A DNA stretch of 50,708 nt from Acidobacteriota bacterium (GCA_020850715.1 JADZED010000031.1:1-50708); one strand, 5' to 3'. Numbered from the stretch's first letter, positions 39,551 through 48,014 are shown. Program-made: numbers and translations. The notes: generated by a model not told the origin, from the sequence alone.

Positions 39551-40231
39551 TCACTCGGTCATGAGAGGCTCGAAGGTCCAGAGCGCCAGCGTCACGAAGA
39601 CGATGTCGAACGACACCAGTATTCCGAGCCACATCTCCGCCATCGCCTCGTCCGGCGCCGGCTGCAGCAGCGCAGCGGTGCCACGGACACCAGCAATGAT
39701 CACCGGAACCGTGATTGGATACAACAAGATCGGCAGCAGCACGTCGCGCGTGCGCGATCGCATCAGCATTGCGGCGAACAGCGTCCCCACCGCCGAGAAG
39801 CCGATCGTCCCGGCCGCCAGCAGGCCGGCGAAGAGAATCGGACGGGCGAACAAACCGCCCGCATCGAACATCAGCGCCACGATCGGCACGAGCAGCACCT
39901 CGGCGACGACGAGCAGCGCCACGACGCCGAGCATCTTGCCGACGAAGATGGCCGACCGTGGCGCCGGCGCCAGCAGCAGCGCCCGAATCGTCTCCCCGTA
40001 GCGCTCCCGCTCGAACGTGCGTCCCAGCGCGAGCGTTCCGGCAAACGCGATCGCAATCCACAGGATGCCCGCCGGAACGTCCTCCGCCACCTGCCCTTCC
40101 CTGACCAGCGCAAACGCGAACACCAGCACGCACGACACCGCGAAGAACAGCGTCGTGTAGAGGATCTCGCGGCTGCGCACCTCGATCGCGACGTCCTTGC
40201 GCAGCACCAGCAGCGCGATCCGCGCGAACAT
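39551..40231 (-). CDS. ccmB: Heme ABC exporter permease CcmB
   Basis: A 226-residue permease with six hydrophobic spans. Family blocks are KDVAIEVRSREILYTTLFFAVSCVLVFAF at the N-terminus, ILWIAIAFAGTLALGRTFERER, and LPILLYPITVPVIIAGVRGT. With CcmA it forms the ABC transporter that releases holo-CcmE from CcmC. The ATG at 40231 lies two bases after the ccmA stop. The total length matches E. coli CcmB (about 220). Confidence 0.93.
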   Translation of the reverse strand: MFARIALLVLRKDVAIEVRSREILYTTLFFAVSCVLVFAFALVREGQVAEDVPAGILWIAIAFAGTLALGRTFERERYGETIRALLLAPAPRSAIFVGKMLGVVALLVVAEVLLVPIVALMFDAGGLFARPILFAGLLAAGTIGFSAVGTLFAAMLMRSRTRDVLLPILLYPITVPVIIAGVRGTAALLQPAPDEAMAEMWLGILVSFDIVFVTLALWTFEPLMTE

Positions 40232-40233
40232 CG

Positions 40234-40932
40234 TCAGGCGTGCCCCACCAGCGACCGATAGCGGGCGCGCAGGCCCGCGCCCGCCGGCTCATCCGAGACC
40301 AGCCTGCCGCCCCGGATGAGCGCCACCCTGGTGACCAGCCCGTCGGCGACGTCCAGGTCGTGCGTGGCGACCACGATGATGCAGCCGTCCGCGGCGAGAC
40401 GGCGCAGCCGATCGACGACGAACCCGACGGCCGCGTCGTCGAGGCCGGTGAACGGTTCGTCGAGCAGCAACAGGCGCGGCCGGTGCAGCAGCGCCCGCTC
40501 GAGCGCCAGCCGCTGCCGCATGCCGCGTGAGAAGCTCGCGACCTCGTCGTGCGCCCGCTCCGACAGCCCCGCCCGCTCGAGAGCGGCGCCCACGGCGGCC
40601 CCAGGATCCAGCCCGTAAAGGCCCGCGAAGAATGCCAGATTCTCGTGCGCGGTGAGCTCGCCGTACAGGTGCAGCTCGTGCGCGAGGAGCCCGATCCTCC
40701 CTCGCACGGCAGCCTCGCGCGGCGACAATCCGCCGAACCGCAGCTCGCCAGACGAGGGTGCGACCAGCGTGGCGAGCACGCCGATCAGCGTCGATTTGCC
40801 GGCGCCGTTGGGGCCCAGCAGGCCGACGATCTCTCCACCGTGCACGGTCAGCGTGATGCCCGAGAGCGCGCGGCGACGGCCGTAGTGTCGTGCGATGCCC
40901 TTCAGGGAGACGCGATCGAAATCGGGGATCAC
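40234..40932 (-). CDS. ccmA: Heme ABC exporter ATPase CcmA
   Basis: A 232-residue ABC ATPase. Walker A is GPNGAGKST (about 40-48), the signature is FSRGMRQRLALERALLH, Walker B is LLLLDEPFTGLD and the switch is VATHD. The FSRGMxQR signature form is common in CcmA. It powers release of heme-loaded CcmE together with CcmB. The GTG start at 40932 overlaps the stop of the upstream 422-residue protein gene (GTGA). Confidence 0.92.
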   Translation of the reverse strand: MIPDFDRVSLKGIARHYGRRRALSGITLTVHGGEIVGLLGPNGAGKSTLIGVLATLVAPSSGELRFGGLSPREAAVRGRIGLLAHELHLYGELTAHENLAFFAGLYGLDPGAAVGAALERAGLSERAHDEVASFSRGMRQRLALERALLHRPRLLLLDEPFTGLDDAAVGFVVDRLRRLAADGCIIVVATHDLDVADGLVTRVALIRGGRLVSDEPAGAGLRARYRSLVGHA

Positions 40933-42197
40933 GTGTTCGCGGCGGCCGGGCCTTCGCCGCCCGGGGCCCTGCCGTGCCGGGAAGCCGGCTGATGGTCGGT
41001 GGACGCGGCGGACTCCGCGTCGTCCAGCGCGCCGTACAGATGTTCCAGTCCGCTGACGAGCTGCGCGCGCCGCGCCGCGAACGCGGTCTCGTCGGCGTCG
41101 CGGGCACGCGCGTCGAGTTCGAGACGTACAAGATCGGCGAACAGCTTCTCGCGCCGCGCGATGAGTCGCTTCCGCTCGGCAGGACGCGCCCGCTCGGTGG
41201 CCGGCGGCGCCTGCACGGAGACCCAGACGCCGGCGACGATGATTCCGATTGCCAGCGCAAGCGCCACCCGCCGCGGCGTCGCGCTGTGGTGCGGCAGCCC
41301 CGTCAGCGTCAGACGAATCGGTTCGCCGGCCGCCACGGCGCCGCCCTGACCGGCGATGTAGGCCTGTCCCTCCGCCGCCATCTCGCGCTGCCCGGCGAGC
41401 TGGGGCGACGAGAGCTTCGTGTCGCCGAGCTTCTTCACGATGACCGACAACTGCTCCATCCGCGCGGGAAACCGGGCGGCGAGGTCGAGCGTGCCGCCCG
41501 AGACCGGCAGCGCGCAGCCGACCTCCAACGAGGTCTCGCCGGGCGCGAACGGCCCCTTCACGACAACGCGGGAGCCGGTTGCGGTCGCCTGCGGTGACGA
41601 TCCTTGCAGGACCGATGTTCCGGTGGCGCCGGACGGCATGTCGAAGGCGAACGGCACCGGCGGGTTCACCGGCGCGGTGCCCGCGTTCACCACGCTCAGC
41701 AGGTAGTACACGCGGACCGTCTCATCGTCGGGCTCGATGACGATGCGCGACTGGCCGCCGAGGGTCACTTCGCCGGCGACCGCCGGCTTCTGCGGCGCGC
41801 TTCCGTCGGTCGCGACCAGCATGAGGCGGACGCCGCCGCGCCCGGGGAACGGAAATGCCTGCGACTCCAGGTGCTCGCCGTCGACGTCGGCCGACGCCTT
41901 GACGCTGGTCCCCGGCGGCATGCCCTGGAACTCCGCGCGTCCCCCCTCGTCGGTGATCGCCGACAGGGACTGCCCGCCCCCATCGAGCGTCACGGTCTGG
42001 CCGGCGAGGTTGTTGCTGAGCTGTCCGCGGATCACACGCACCGACACGGTCGCATCGGGCAGATCGTCGACCGGGCGCGGAATTCCCGACATCTGGCGAG
42101 GGTCGGGCATCTGGAACTGGGCGGGCACCGGCACGGCGCTGGCGAGGCAGACGCCCGCGATACCGGCGGCCTTCAACAGCGACTTCCAGGTCCTCAA
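40929..42197 (-). CDS. Exported single-span protein in the ccm operon, carboxypeptidase-regulatory-like
   Basis: A 422-residue protein with a signal peptide (LKAAGIAGVCLASAVPVPA, cleavage near residue 24). Residues about 45-125 form a beta-sandwich of the carboxypeptidase regulatory-like/DUF4198 type (VIRGQLSNNLAGQTVTLDGG, EGGRAEFQGMPPGTSVKASA). A second beta-rich region reaches about residue 310, then one membrane span (VALALAIGIIVAGVWVSVQA) and a cytoplasmic helical tail rich in Arg/Asp. The TTG start at 42197 overlaps the zinc-ribbon stop (TTGA); an upstream ATG would run deep into the other gene. Its role in heme handling is unknown; the operon position suggests one. Confidence 0.65.
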   Translation of the reverse strand: MRTWKSLLKAAGIAGVCLASAVPVPAQFQMPDPRQMSGIPRPVDDLPDATVSVRVIRGQLSNNLAGQTVTLDGGGQSLSAITDEGGRAEFQGMPPGTSVKASADVDGEHLESQAFPFPGRGGVRLMLVATDGSAPQKPAVAGEVTLGGQSRIVIEPDDETVRVYYLLSVVNAGTAPVNPPVPFAFDMPSGATGTSVLQGSSPQATATGSRVVVKGPFAPGETSLEVGCALPVSGGTLDLAARFPARMEQLSVIVKKLGDTKLSSPQLAGQREMAAEGQAYIAGQGGAVAAGEPIRLTLTGLPHHSATPRRVALALAIGIIVAGVWVSVQAPPATERARPAERKRLIARREKLFADLVRLELDARARDADETAFAARRAQLVSGLEHLYGALDDAESAASTDHQPASRHGRAPGGEGPAAANT

Positions 42198-42799
42198 TCC
42201 TTCTCGCTCGAGACTCGAAGTCTCGTCCCGCACGCCCTGCAGAAGCGCGCATCCGCCTCGCTGGTCGTCGAGCACGACGGACAGGTGCGGATCGCGGCCG
42301 CGGCGGCCGCCGCCGCACCGACCCGTCGCGCCAGCTCGCGCTCGATCTGATCGCGGTATCCGCTGCCGGCATCGAGCTGCCGGATGAGCCGCGCGGCCCG
42401 CCCACGGAGGCGGCCCGACATCTCGTGGAAGTCGGCCTCCGACAGCTTGCCCATCGCACGGTCGAACTCGAGCTCCTTGATCGCGCGCAAGGCGAGGAGC
42501 TTCTCGCGCTCGAGCGCGGCTCGCGTCCGCTCTCCGATCATCGCCGTGCGCTCCTCGACGCGGCCCAGAAGCGGACGCAGCGCCCTCAGCGCGGCGATGC
42601 CGACGCCTGCCGCCCCGCCCATCATGGCGGTGAGGAGGACGATGCCGGCCACGCCGTCGCCACGCGCGAGGAAGGTCGCCACCGTCGCGCAGGCGAGCCC
42701 GGCGAGCACGAAGAACTGCCAGGGTTGCAGCGGCTGGTCGGCCGCACCGCCGGCATCGGGCCCCGGTCCGACGGCTTCAGTCGAGGTCGCGGAGCTCAT
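42194..42799 (-). CDS. Membrane protein with C-terminal zinc ribbon, in the ccm operon
   Basis: A 201-residue protein: two N-terminal spans (PWQFFVLAGLACATVATFLA and VLLTAMMGGAAGVGIAAL), a helical region (RTRAALEREKLLALRAIKELEFDRAMGKLSEADFHEM), and a C-terminal zinc ribbon CPSC...CRACGTRL with two CxxC pairs. Similar proteins with an SHOCT-like helical segment and zinc ribbon are seen beside cytochrome-biogenesis genes, but the function is unknown. It starts with ATG at 42799, inside the last 23 bases of ccmF, and its stop overlaps the next gene (TTGA). Confidence 0.68.
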   Translation of the reverse strand: MSSATSTEAVGPGPDAGGAADQPLQPWQFFVLAGLACATVATFLARGDGVAGIVLLTAMMGGAAGVGIAALRALRPLLGRVEERTAMIGERTRAALEREKLLALRAIKELEFDRAMGKLSEADFHEMSGRLRGRAARLIRQLDAGSGYRDQIERELARRVGAAAAAAAAIRTCPSCSTTSEADARFCRACGTRLRVSSEKD

Positions 42800-45269
42800 C
42801 GTCCAGCCGCGCGTCGAGCGCCGTGTCCGGCTCGGTGACCGCCAGCGGCTCCTCGCCCGCGCCGCGCCGCGACCACCTGACGGCCGCAAAGCCGACCATT
42901 GCCGCCCCGGTCACACCGACGGCCCACGGCAGAAGCCACGCCAGGCGGTTGAACCCCTCGTCGATCGGCGCGCCGAGCATCTCCTGACTGTCGTAGGTCG
43001 TGGTGAACCAGGTGATGATCTCGTCGCGTGATTTCCCCTGGTCGATCAGCGCCGCCAGCTCCCCTCGCATCTGGTGGGAGACCTGGCAGGGATCCTTGCG
43101 GCACTCTCCGATGGCCGCGTGCCCGCAGGCGCCGCAGGTGCAGCGAATCTCGAACTGCATCTGCTTTTCGAACGGCGTCCGCGCATAGAACGAGGTCTGC
43201 ACCTCGGCGCCGCCGCCCATGCCCTGTTGAGCGGAGACGGAAGTGCCCGACAGGAGCAGCATCAGCAGGAGAACGCCGGCAGAGGCCGCCGCGCCGGCCG
43301 GGGCTTTCGCGAGCGCGAAGGCGTAGGCCCGTTCCGGCAGCAGCGCGATGCCGGTGCCGAGCGCCATCATGCCGAAGCCGAACCAGACCCAGTTCACCAG
43401 CGGGTTCAGGTGCAGCTCGAGGCTCGCCGACTGGACCGAGAGATCGTACGCGGCGAACACGACATACAGATCGTCGCCGACCGTCCGGCGGATCGCCACC
43501 TCGGTGGTCGGCGGCTCGCTCTCGTGCTTCCGATAGGCCCACTTCGCCGGGTACAGAGTGTCGACCTGCGTCCCGTTCTCGAAGACCGACAGAAACGCCG
43601 TGGTCATCTGCTTCTGCCCGTCGTCGGAGACGTCGATGCGATCGTTGCGGACCGTATAGCGGCCGATCGCGATCTCCTCGCCCGGCTTCAGCATGACGAT
43701 CTCTTCCCGCTTGTAGCCGTTGCCGGCAAAGCCGAGCGCCATCAGCACGATGCCGACGTGCACGATGTAGCCGCCGTAACGCCGCTTGTTGCGGGCGACC
43801 AGTCCGACGAGCGCCGTGACGAAGTCGGTGCCGGTCGTGCCGCGGCGTACGTTCGCTCCGCGCCAGAACTCCTGAACGATCGACACCAGCACGAACGCGC
43901 AGATCGCGAAGCAAAGACCCGACGACCAGACGCGCAGCCCGAATGCCGCCAGGCCGGCTGCCGTCGCCACGGCCGCGAGCCCCGGCCACAGGAACGAGTC
44001 CCGCAGATTGCGGAGCGAAGACTTCCGCCACGCCAGCTGGGGCCCGACTCCCGTCAGCACCAGCAGGGCGATGCCGATCGGCACCATCCACTTGTTGAAG
44101 AACGGCGGCCCGACGGTGAGCCGATCGCCGGTCACCGCCTCGCTGAGCGTCGGGAACATCGTCGCAAAGAGGATGAAGAAGGAGCAGAACAGCAGGATCC
44201 AGTTGTTCAGCAGGAACGCCGCCTCACGGGACATCCACGAGTCGAGCTCGTTGCGCGCCCTCAGCAGCGGCAGCCGCCAGATGACGAGGCCGAAGCTGAA
44301 CGCGAGGATCGCGACCATGAAGCCGGTGAACAGGTACGCGAGCTGTTTGTCCTCGCCGAAGGCGTGCACCGACGAGACGACGCCGGAGCGCGTCATGAAG
44401 GTGCCGAAGATCGTGAGGAAGAAGGTCGTGATGACCAGCGTGACGTTCCAGACCCGCAGCATGCTGCGCCGCTCCTGCACCATCACCGAGTGCAGAAACG
44501 CCGTGGCGGTGAACCAGGGCAGCAGGCCGGCGTTCTCGACCGGGTCCCAGCCCCAGTAGCCGCCCCACCCGAGCTCCTCGTAGGCCCAGATCATGCCGAG
44601 CGTGAGGCCGAACGACAGGAACAGCCAGCTGACCATCGTCCAGCGACGCACCGCGCGCAGCCAGCCGTCGTCGAGATGGCCGGTCACCAGCGCCGCGATG
44701 CCGAACGCGAACGGGATCGTCATGCCGACGAACCCGATGTAGAGCGCCGGCGGATGAATCGCCATGTAGACGTTCTGCAGCAGCGGATTCAAGCCGTCGC
44801 CATCGGGGGGCACGCCGGCGAGGAACGTCGTGAACGGGTTGTTGTGCACCACCATCAGGAACAAGAAGAACATCTGCACGGCCGAAATGGTGGCGACGAC
44901 GTAGGGGATGAGCTCGCGGTGCCGCTCGCGGTTCACGAAGACCGCAATCGAGCCGAAGACGGCCAGCAGGAAGACCCAGAACATGATCGAGCCGTCCAGG
45001 CCGCCCCAGTACGACGTGATCTTGTAGAAGAGCGGCTGAACGCTGTCTGAGTAGTGCGCGACGTACTTGATCGAATAGTCGCCGACGACGAACGCGTTGA
45101 TCATGACCGCCGATGCGGCGGTCATCAGCGCGGCGACGAGGTAGAACGCGCCGATCCCGCTCTCGACCAGCCCGCGCGCGCCGCGGCGCGCGCCCACGAC
45201 CGAAACCGCACCGGCGTAGGCGCAGACGACGAACGTGGCCAGGAGCAGGAACGATCCGAGAGCGGCCAT
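42777..45269 (-). CDS. ccmF: CcmF-CcmH fusion: cytochrome c heme lyase with C-terminal CcmH-like thiol domain
   Basis: An 830-residue membrane protein. Residues 1 to about 660 are CcmF, with the WWD heme-binding segment WGGYWGWDPVENAGLLPW (near 230-250), MVVHNNPF and histidine-containing loops, and LLNNWILLFCSFFILFATMFPTLSEA. From about 690 on is a CcmH-like domain: FEIRC, then the helical block MRGELAALIDQGKSRDEIITWFTTTYDS, then a span LLPWAVGVTGAAMVGFAAVRW. The usual LRCxxC is replaced by Cys710, Cys712 and Cys715, with further Cys at 723 and 728. CcmF and CcmH normally act together, so the fusion is functionally sensible. The ATG lies seven bases after the ccmE stop. Confidence 0.9.
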   Translation of the reverse strand: MAALGSFLLLATFVVCAYAGAVSVVGARRGARGLVESGIGAFYLVAALMTAASAVMINAFVVGDYSIKYVAHYSDSVQPLFYKITSYWGGLDGSIMFWVFLLAVFGSIAVFVNRERHRELIPYVVATISAVQMFFLFLMVVHNNPFTTFLAGVPPDGDGLNPLLQNVYMAIHPPALYIGFVGMTIPFAFGIAALVTGHLDDGWLRAVRRWTMVSWLFLSFGLTLGMIWAYEELGWGGYWGWDPVENAGLLPWFTATAFLHSVMVQERRSMLRVWNVTLVITTFFLTIFGTFMTRSGVVSSVHAFGEDKQLAYLFTGFMVAILAFSFGLVIWRLPLLRARNELDSWMSREAAFLLNNWILLFCSFFILFATMFPTLSEAVTGDRLTVGPPFFNKWMVPIGIALLVLTGVGPQLAWRKSSLRNLRDSFLWPGLAAVATAAGLAAFGLRVWSSGLCFAICAFVLVSIVQEFWRGANVRRGTTGTDFVTALVGLVARNKRRYGGYIVHVGIVLMALGFAGNGYKREEIVMLKPGEEIAIGRYTVRNDRIDVSDDGQKQMTTAFLSVFENGTQVDTLYPAKWAYRKHESEPPTTEVAIRRTVGDDLYVVFAAYDLSVQSASLELHLNPLVNWVWFGFGMMALGTGIALLPERAYAFALAKAPAGAAASAGVLLLMLLLSGTSVSAQQGMGGGAEVQTSFYARTPFEKQMQFEIRCTCGACGHAAIGECRKDPCQVSHQMRGELAALIDQGKSRDEIITWFTTTYDSQEMLGAPIDEGFNRLAWLLPWAVGVTGAAMVGFAAVRWSRRGAGEEPLAVTEPDTALDARLDDELRDLD

Positions 45270-45276
45270 GGACCGC

Positions 45277-45693
45277 CTACATGCCTGCCGAGGCGGACTT
45301 GCCGGCCGGGTCGTACTTCGACGGACACTTTGCCATCACGCCGTTGGGATCGGTGGCGAAGCCCTCCGGCGTGAGGCGCCCTTTCAGCACGACTTCGGCC
45401 TCGTCCTTGAACGTGTCCGGGACGATGCCGCGGTACGACGCGTCGACCACCGCCCCCTTGCTCTCCACCTTGAATCGGTAGTCGAGCGTGTCCGGCTTGA
45501 CGAGAATCGAGCCGGGAACGATGAATCCGTGAAGCTGCAGCCGCTTGCCCTCCCAGTCCTTCGGCGACGACATCACTTCTTCGACGTGCTTGTAGTACTC
45601 CGTGCCGTCGCGCAGCGTCGACCACAGCAGGCCGGCGAAGGCGAGCACCAGGACCACGCTGGTGACACCGATCTTGATATTTCGATGTGTCAT
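45277..45693 (-). CDS. ccmE: Heme chaperone CcmE, CxxxY variant
   Basis: A 138-residue periplasmic heme chaperone anchored by one N-terminal span (VTSVVLVLAFAGLLW, about 10-24). The OB-fold core has RLQLHGFIVPGSI and the AVVDASYRGIVPDTFKDEAEVVLKGRL block. In most CcmE proteins the heme is covalently held by His in HxxxY; here the motif is AKCPSKYDP, with Cys123 and Tyr127. Such CxxxY CcmE proteins are known from sulfate reducers and some archaea. It is the first gene of the operon, with ATG at 45693. Confidence 0.92.
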   Translation of the reverse strand: MTHRNIKIGVTSVVLVLAFAGLLWSTLRDGTEYYKHVEEVMSSPKDWEGKRLQLHGFIVPGSILVKPDTLDYRFKVESKGAVVDASYRGIVPDTFKDEAEVVLKGRLTPEGFATDPNGVMAKCPSKYDPAGKSASAGM

Positions 45694-45720
45694 AAGGACT
45701 TCCGGGACTGGCTCCCCGTC

Positions 45721-45749
45721 AGAATATCTCGGCTTCAGGCCAGATGCAA
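45721..45749 (-). promoter_or_regulatory. Possible promoter of the ccm operon
   Basis: On the minus strand TTGCAT (45749-45744) and TATTCT (45726-45721) are separated by 17 bp, and the ATG of ccmE lies 27 bases further on. The -35 shares only the TTG with consensus. It is the only candidate in the 61-bp gap between maf and ccmE. Confidence 0.35.
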
Positions 45750-45754
45750 GGATC

Positions 45755-46345
45755 TCAGACCTCCTCGCGCTCCGCGCCGCTCAGCCGCCCGATCAGTTCC
45801 GCGGCCTCGGCGATCGGCAGGCCGACCACGTTGGTGTAGGACCCGTCGATGCGCGGGATGAACCGCGACGCGAGCCCCTGGATGCCATAGCCGCCTGCCT
45901 TGTCGCGTCCCTCTCCGGTGGCGACGTACCAGCCGATGTCGGTCTCGGACAGACGGGCGACGTGCACCACCGTGGTTATGACGCCTCCGAGCTCGGTTCG
46001 GCCCCGGCGAAGGCTGAGGCCGGTGAGGACTTCGTGCGGCCGTCCCGACAGCCGCCGCAGCATCCAGGCGGACTCGGCATCGTCGCGCGGTTTACCGAGG
46101 ATGCCGCCATCGACGACGACCGCCGTGTCGGCGCCGAGAATGAGAGGGAGCCCGGCGGCGTCCGACCCGAGCCGGCCGTGCGCCGCGGCGCTCTTCTCCA
46201 TCGCCAGCCGCCGGACGTACGCCGGCGCCGACTCCCCGCCTCGCGCCCGCTCGTCGACCTCCACGGCAAGAACCTCGAACCGATACCCGGCCGCGCCCAG
46301 GAGCGCGGCCCGGCGCGGAGAGGCGGACGCGAGAATCAGGCGCAT
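45755..46345 (-). CDS. maf: Maf-family nucleotide pyrophosphatase
   Basis: A 196-residue cytoplasmic house-cleaning hydrolase. It opens RLILASASPRRAALL, the Maf phosphate-binding motif. LILGADTAVVVDGGILGKPRD holds the catalytic Asp, and GRDKAGGYGIQGLASRFI is the block that marks the dTTP/UTP pyrophosphatase (YhdE-like) branch. The specificity is inferred from this block only. ATG at 46345; divergent from the DUF721 gene, 23 bp away. Confidence 0.92.
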   Translation of the reverse strand: MRLILASASPRRAALLGAAGYRFEVLAVEVDERARGGESAPAYVRRLAMEKSAAAHGRLGSDAAGLPLILGADTAVVVDGGILGKPRDDAESAWMLRRLSGRPHEVLTGLSLRRGRTELGGVITTVVHVARLSETDIGWYVATGEGRDKAGGYGIQGLASRFIPRIDGSYTNVVGLPIAEAAELIGRLSGAEREEV

Positions 46346-46352
46346 CCGCGAA

Positions 46353-46361
46353 TGATAAGAT
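46353..46361 (+). promoter_or_regulatory. Extended -10 element TGATAAGAT
   Basis: TGATAAGAT (TGn plus TAAGAT) ends seven bases before the GTG at 46369, so transcription would begin at the start codon and the mRNA would be leaderless. Confidence 0.45.
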
Positions 46362-46368
46362 CAACTCC

Positions 46369-46647
46369 GTGCGCCCCATTCAGCAGGCGATGCCCGGTGC
46401 GCTCGCGGCGCTGCTCCGGGGAGTCCCTCTGTCGGAGGGCAAGATCGGCTTCGCCTGGCGCGCGGCCGTGGGCGGTCGGTTCGACAGGGTCACCTCGGTG
46501 CGTCTCGAGCAGCGCGCGCTCATCGTCGAGGCCGCCACCGCCGCCTGGGCTCGCGAGGTGCGGCGTGCGATTCCCGTCATTCTGCCGCGCATGCAGACGC
46601 TGCTCGGCGCCGACGCGGTGACGAGCCTGTCGGTCCGCGAACCGTGA
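46369..46647 (+). CDS. DUF721/DciA-like protein
   Basis: A 92-residue protein of the DUF721 family. It has FAWRAAVGGRFDRVTSVRLEQRALIVEAATAAWAREV followed by MQTLLGADAVTSLSVR, the family pattern of a small KH-like fold. Some members (DciA) load the replicative helicase. At 92 residues it holds only the core domain. GTG at 46369, directly after an extended -10. It lies 58 bp upstream of the thiolase gene on the same strand. Confidence 0.78.
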   Translation: MRPIQQAMPGALAALLRGVPLSEGKIGFAWRAAVGGRFDRVTSVRLEQRALIVEAATAAWAREVRRAIPVILPRMQTLLGADAVTSLSVREP

Positions 46648-46705
46648 GCACGCGCGCTCGAGCGAACGCTGCACCGTGACGCCCTGAGCCTCGGACCTGC
46701 CCGCC

Positions 46706-47893
46706 ATGCGCACCTCGGCGATCGTCTCCGCGGTTCGGACCCCGACCGGAAGCTTCCTCGGGGCGCTCAAGGGGTTGACCGCGCCTCAACTCGGCGCGCT
46801 CGTCGTTGCTGAAGCCGTGCGGCGCGCGCGCATCGATCCCGTCATCGTCGACGAATGCCTCATGGGGAACGTCGTCTCGGCCGGACTCGGCCAGAGTCCG
46901 GCCCGCCAGGCCGCGCTGCGGGGCGGGCTCCCCGACCATGTCGCGGCGGTGACGATCAACAAGGTGTGCGGTTCTGCGCTCAAGGCCGTCATGCTCGCCG
47001 ATCAGGCAATCCGGGCCGGCGACATCGACGTCGCCGTGGCCGGCGGCATGGAATCGATGAGCAACTGCCCGTACCTGCTGCCCCGCATGCGCGAAGGGCT
47101 GCGCATGGGCAACGGCCAGCTCCTCGACTCCATGATCGTCGATGGCCTGTGGTGCACTTTCGAGGAGTGCCACATGGGGCAGGCGGGCGAGGTCGTCGCC
47201 GAGCGCTACGGCATCGACCGAAGCGCGCAGGATGCCTACGCCCTGGGCAGCCACCAGCGCGCGGTCCACGCGACCGACTCGGGCTGGTTCCTCGAAGAGA
47301 TCCTGCCGGTGAGCGTGCCGCAGAAGAAGGGCGATCCGCTCGTCGTCGCGCGCGACGAGCCGATCCGCCGCGACACGAGCCTGGCGGCGCTTGCGGCGCT
47401 CGGGCCCGCCTTCAAGGCGGACGGCACGGTGACCGCCGGCAACGCCCCGGGCGTCAGCGACGGGGCGTCGGCGGTCGTCGTGATGGCGGAAGAGCGCGCG
47501 CGGACCCTCGGGCTCGCTCCGCTCGCGCGCATCGTCGCGCAGGCGACCTCCGGCCTGCCGCCGAAGCTCGTGCTCATGACGCCGGTCGAGGCGGTCCGCC
47601 GGGTCGCAGAGAAGGCCGGCTGGGATCTCGGCAGCGTGGACCTCTTCGAGCTGAACGAGGCGTTCGCCGTGCAGGCGGTGGCCGTGCTGCGCGAGCTCGG
47701 GATCGAACCCGGGCGGGTGAACGTGCACGGCGGCGCCGTCGCGCTCGGCCACGCGATCGGATCGAGCGGGACCCGTGTGCTCACGACGCTGCTCTACGCG
47801 ATGAAGCGGCTCGGGAAGCGCCGCGGCATCGCGACGCTCTGCCTGGGCGGCGGCAACGGCGTGGCGCTCGCGGTAGAGCGCGATCAGCCGTGA
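46706..47893 (+). CDS. Acetyl-CoA C-acetyltransferase (thiolase)
   Basis: A 395-residue thiolase that condenses or cleaves acetoacetyl-CoA-type substrates. The nucleophile is Cys88 in [11 protein letters not shown]. The thiolase 2 block has [19 protein letters not shown] with the catalytic His, and the acid/base Cys is in [10 protein letters not shown] near the C-terminus. The substrate loop [15 protein letters not shown] (near 152) is typical of the biosynthetic or short-chain type. ATG at 46706 starts [15 protein letters not shown]. It is paired with the 3-hydroxyacyl-CoA dehydrogenase gene downstream (144-bp gap with a repeat), which gives a short-chain acyl-CoA pathway. Confidence 0.93.
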   Translation: MRTSAIVSAVRTPTGSFLGALKGLTAPQLGALVVAEAVRRARIDPVIVDECLMGNVVSAGLGQSPARQAALRGGLPDHVAAVTINKVCGSALKAVMLADQAIRAGDIDVAVAGGMESMSNCPYLLPRMREGLRMGNGQLLDSMIVDGLWCTFEECHMGQAGEVVAERYGIDRSAQDAYALGSHQRAVHATDSGWFLEEILPVSVPQKKGDPLVVARDEPIRRDTSLAALAALGPAFKADGTVTAGNAPGVSDGASAVVVMAEERARTLGLAPLARIVAQATSGLPPKLVLMTPVEAVRRVAEKAGWDLGSVDLFELNEAFAVQAVAVLRELGIEPGRVNVHGGAVALGHAIGSSGTRVLTTLLYAMKRLGKRRGIATLCLGGGNGVALAVERDQP

Positions 47894-47913
47894 ACGCGCC
47901 GGCCTCCCCGTTC

Positions 47914-48014
47914 ATCGCGAAGCCACGAGGAACGCGAAGGGACCGGCGTGCGGCCGATCGTGTCCGTGAGTGCTTCGCGTGATCCACGTCCTTCGCGCCT
48001 TCGTGAGAAACGTG
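47914..48014. repeat. Imperfect inverted repeat between thiolase and dehydrogenase genes
   Basis: ACGAGGAACGCGAAGGGAC (47925-47943) is answered by an inverted partner around 47987-48004 (reverse complement ACGAAGGCGCGAAGGAC). Such cGAAGGcGCGAAGG-type repeats are dispersed in intergenic DNA of several GC-rich phyla. It may form a hairpin in a read-through transcript. Confidence 0.45.
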
